DNA from: Nostoc piscinale CENA21
Lineage (GTDB): Bacteria > Cyanobacteriota > Cyanobacteriia > Cyanobacteriales > Nostocaceae
Reading direction: 5' to 3'
NCBI RefSeq assembly: GCF_001298445.1
Contig: NZ_CP012036.1
Span: forward strand, 5,703,524 to 5,767,523
DNA length: 64,000 bases
The first letter of the stretch is position 1, and each line of letters opens with the position of its first letter. The position numbers and the translations under genes are program-made. The notes below the pieces were generated by a model that did no database searches, had not been told where the DNA came from, and worked only from the letters and a program-made list of their open reading frames with translations. Positions 63,148-64,000 of this stretch are shown one piece after another.

Positions 63148-64000
63148 GGTTGCTCTAAGAGAGAGTGGATCGAGCCTGGGCGATCGCGCAAGAAACTACC
63201 CCTACCTCCGCCAATTACAGCTTGAATTTCTGCCACGATGGACAGGGCGATTTCTTGGGGTGTTTCCGCAGCAATGTCTAGTCCTACAGGGTTATAAATT
63301 CGTTGTTCTTGTGCAGATGTGGTAATGATATTTTCTTCAGACAGATCATCCCACAATTTTTGCATCCGGCGTTTTGGGCCTAACACTCCCAGGTAACGCA
63401 CCTGGGACGGAATCAGAGTCTTGAGAAATGCTAGGTCGCTTAGATAGCGGTGTGTCATGACAACTGCTACAGTTTGCGGTGTCAGCAAATGTTTGTATGA
63501 GTGGGAATCATTGAGTTCGCACCAGAGAATTTGGTCAACTTGAGGAAAGCGATCGCCCCTCAAATACCCTGGTCGATCGTCAATTACGGTAACGTGCCAA
63601 CCCAGATGTTTCGCCAAATGCACCACGGGAATCGTATCATATCCAGAACCAAATACGAGCAGTGGTACTAATGGATGAATTACTTCAATCAACACATCAA
63701 CGCGTCCTTGAGGTAAAGTATATGATTGTACGCAAGTTTGTTTTTTTCTCAGTGCTTGGTGAGTGTCTATTTCTATCTTTTGAGCAATGAAAATATTAGC
63801 AACGTGATTGATGACAGTGCCATCTGATTTCAGCATCATTCGAGAACCAACTGTAATATCTGACGCTCCCTCTATTTTAAAGACAGTAGCGATCGCTCCC
63901 ACTTGCCCAGACTGCAAACAATCTTGAATGAAAGACATTTGGCTGGCAGCAGTTTCATCACCTAAAGATTCAATCAAAACATCGACAACGCTCACCACCA
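63126..64000 (-). CDS. XdhC/CoxI family protein, 5' end beyond the window
   Basis: At least 290 aa of an XdhC/CoxI protein, which inserts or sulfurates the molybdenum cofactor in xanthine-dehydrogenase-type hydroxylases. GAIATVFKIEGASDITVGSR, VLIEVIHPLVPLLVFGSGYD with IPVVHLAKHLGWHVTVIDDR (the Rossmann part), VVMTHRYLSDLAFLK and LGVLGPKRRMQKL are typical. The frame is open to the window edge, so the true start is probably outside. It continues into the MocA-like gene. A molybdenum-hydroxylase operon probably lies to the right. Confidence 0.82.
   Translation of the reverse strand, partial: VVSVVDVLIESLGDETAASQMSFIQDCLQSGQVGAIATVFKIEGASDITVGSRMMLKSDGTVINHVANIFIAQKIEIDTHQALRKKQTCVQSYTLPQGRVDVLIEVIHPLVPLLVFGSGYDTIPVVHLAKHLGWHVTVIDDRPGYLRGDRFPQVDQILWCELNDSHSYKHLLTPQTVAVVMTHRYLSDLAFLKTLIPSQVRYLGVLGPKRRMQKLWDDLSEENIITTSAQEQRIYNPVGLDIAAETPQEIALSIVAEIQAVIGGGRGSFLRDRPGSIHSLLEQPCLTLAL

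Overview
The window looks like part of a large plasmid, or a plasmid-like conjugative element, from a filamentous cyanobacterium (Nostoc/Calothrix type). The evidence is the many GCGATCGC (HIP1) octamers, Nostocales-style short palindromic repeats (430-600, 49970-50170), a MITE-like repeat with GCAGAGGC units (13378-13468), and cyanobacterial ParA, HolA and DUF192 relatives. No rRNA, tRNA, CRISPR array or complete DDE transposase was seen.

Layout. 1-600: remnants and repeats. 600-6530: chromosome-like cargo, namely an isonitrile hydratase-like DJ-1 protein, a LuxR regulator, an AhpD-like protein with a divergent TetR and two operators, an amidase with a divergent TetR and operator, and a PD-(D/E)XK-like nuclease. 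6700-25000: a conjugation module with an AAA+ ATPase, DUF192 protein, VirB2/B3/B4/B5/B6/B8/B10/B9-like proteins, a possible surface protein, the VirD4 coupling ATPase and a large unrecognised protein. No relaxase or VirB11 was recognised. 25000-33600: accessory genes, including a nuclease-like protein, a DpdA-like transglycosylase fused to DUF6884, a zinc-ribbon phage-type protein, a FolD-like enzyme, a glycosyltransferase and an EF-hand protein. 33670-36400: an MrfA/YprA-like DUF1998 helicase. 36500-42400: a prim-pol-type primase and a PRTRC cassette in the order E-C-F-B-A-ThiF. 42450-58750: nuclease-like and methyltransferase genes, then a self-contained replisome: beta clamp (dnaN), DnaX, family-B DNA polymerase, delta (holA), delta-prime (holB), SSB and a second SSB-like protein. 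58885-62243: parA and parB with an iscB/omegaRNA element between them. 62550-64000: mocA- and xdhC-like genes on the minus strand.

How the parts fit. The element appears to carry its own clamp, clamp loader, primase and a compact family-B polymerase. Three of its proteins (the polymerase, PRTRC-E and the protein at 55045) end exactly in QLSLF, the consensus bacterial clamp-binding peptide. This links the ubiquitin-like PRTRC cassette to the replisome and is the most interesting system here.

A second pattern is that at least sixteen breaks in reading frames, nearly all in backbone genes, lie in A or T runs of 6-9 and are each repaired by removing one base. I annotate those genes across the break. 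The cause could be homopolymer sequencing error, decay or transcriptional slippage; the sequence alone cannot decide.
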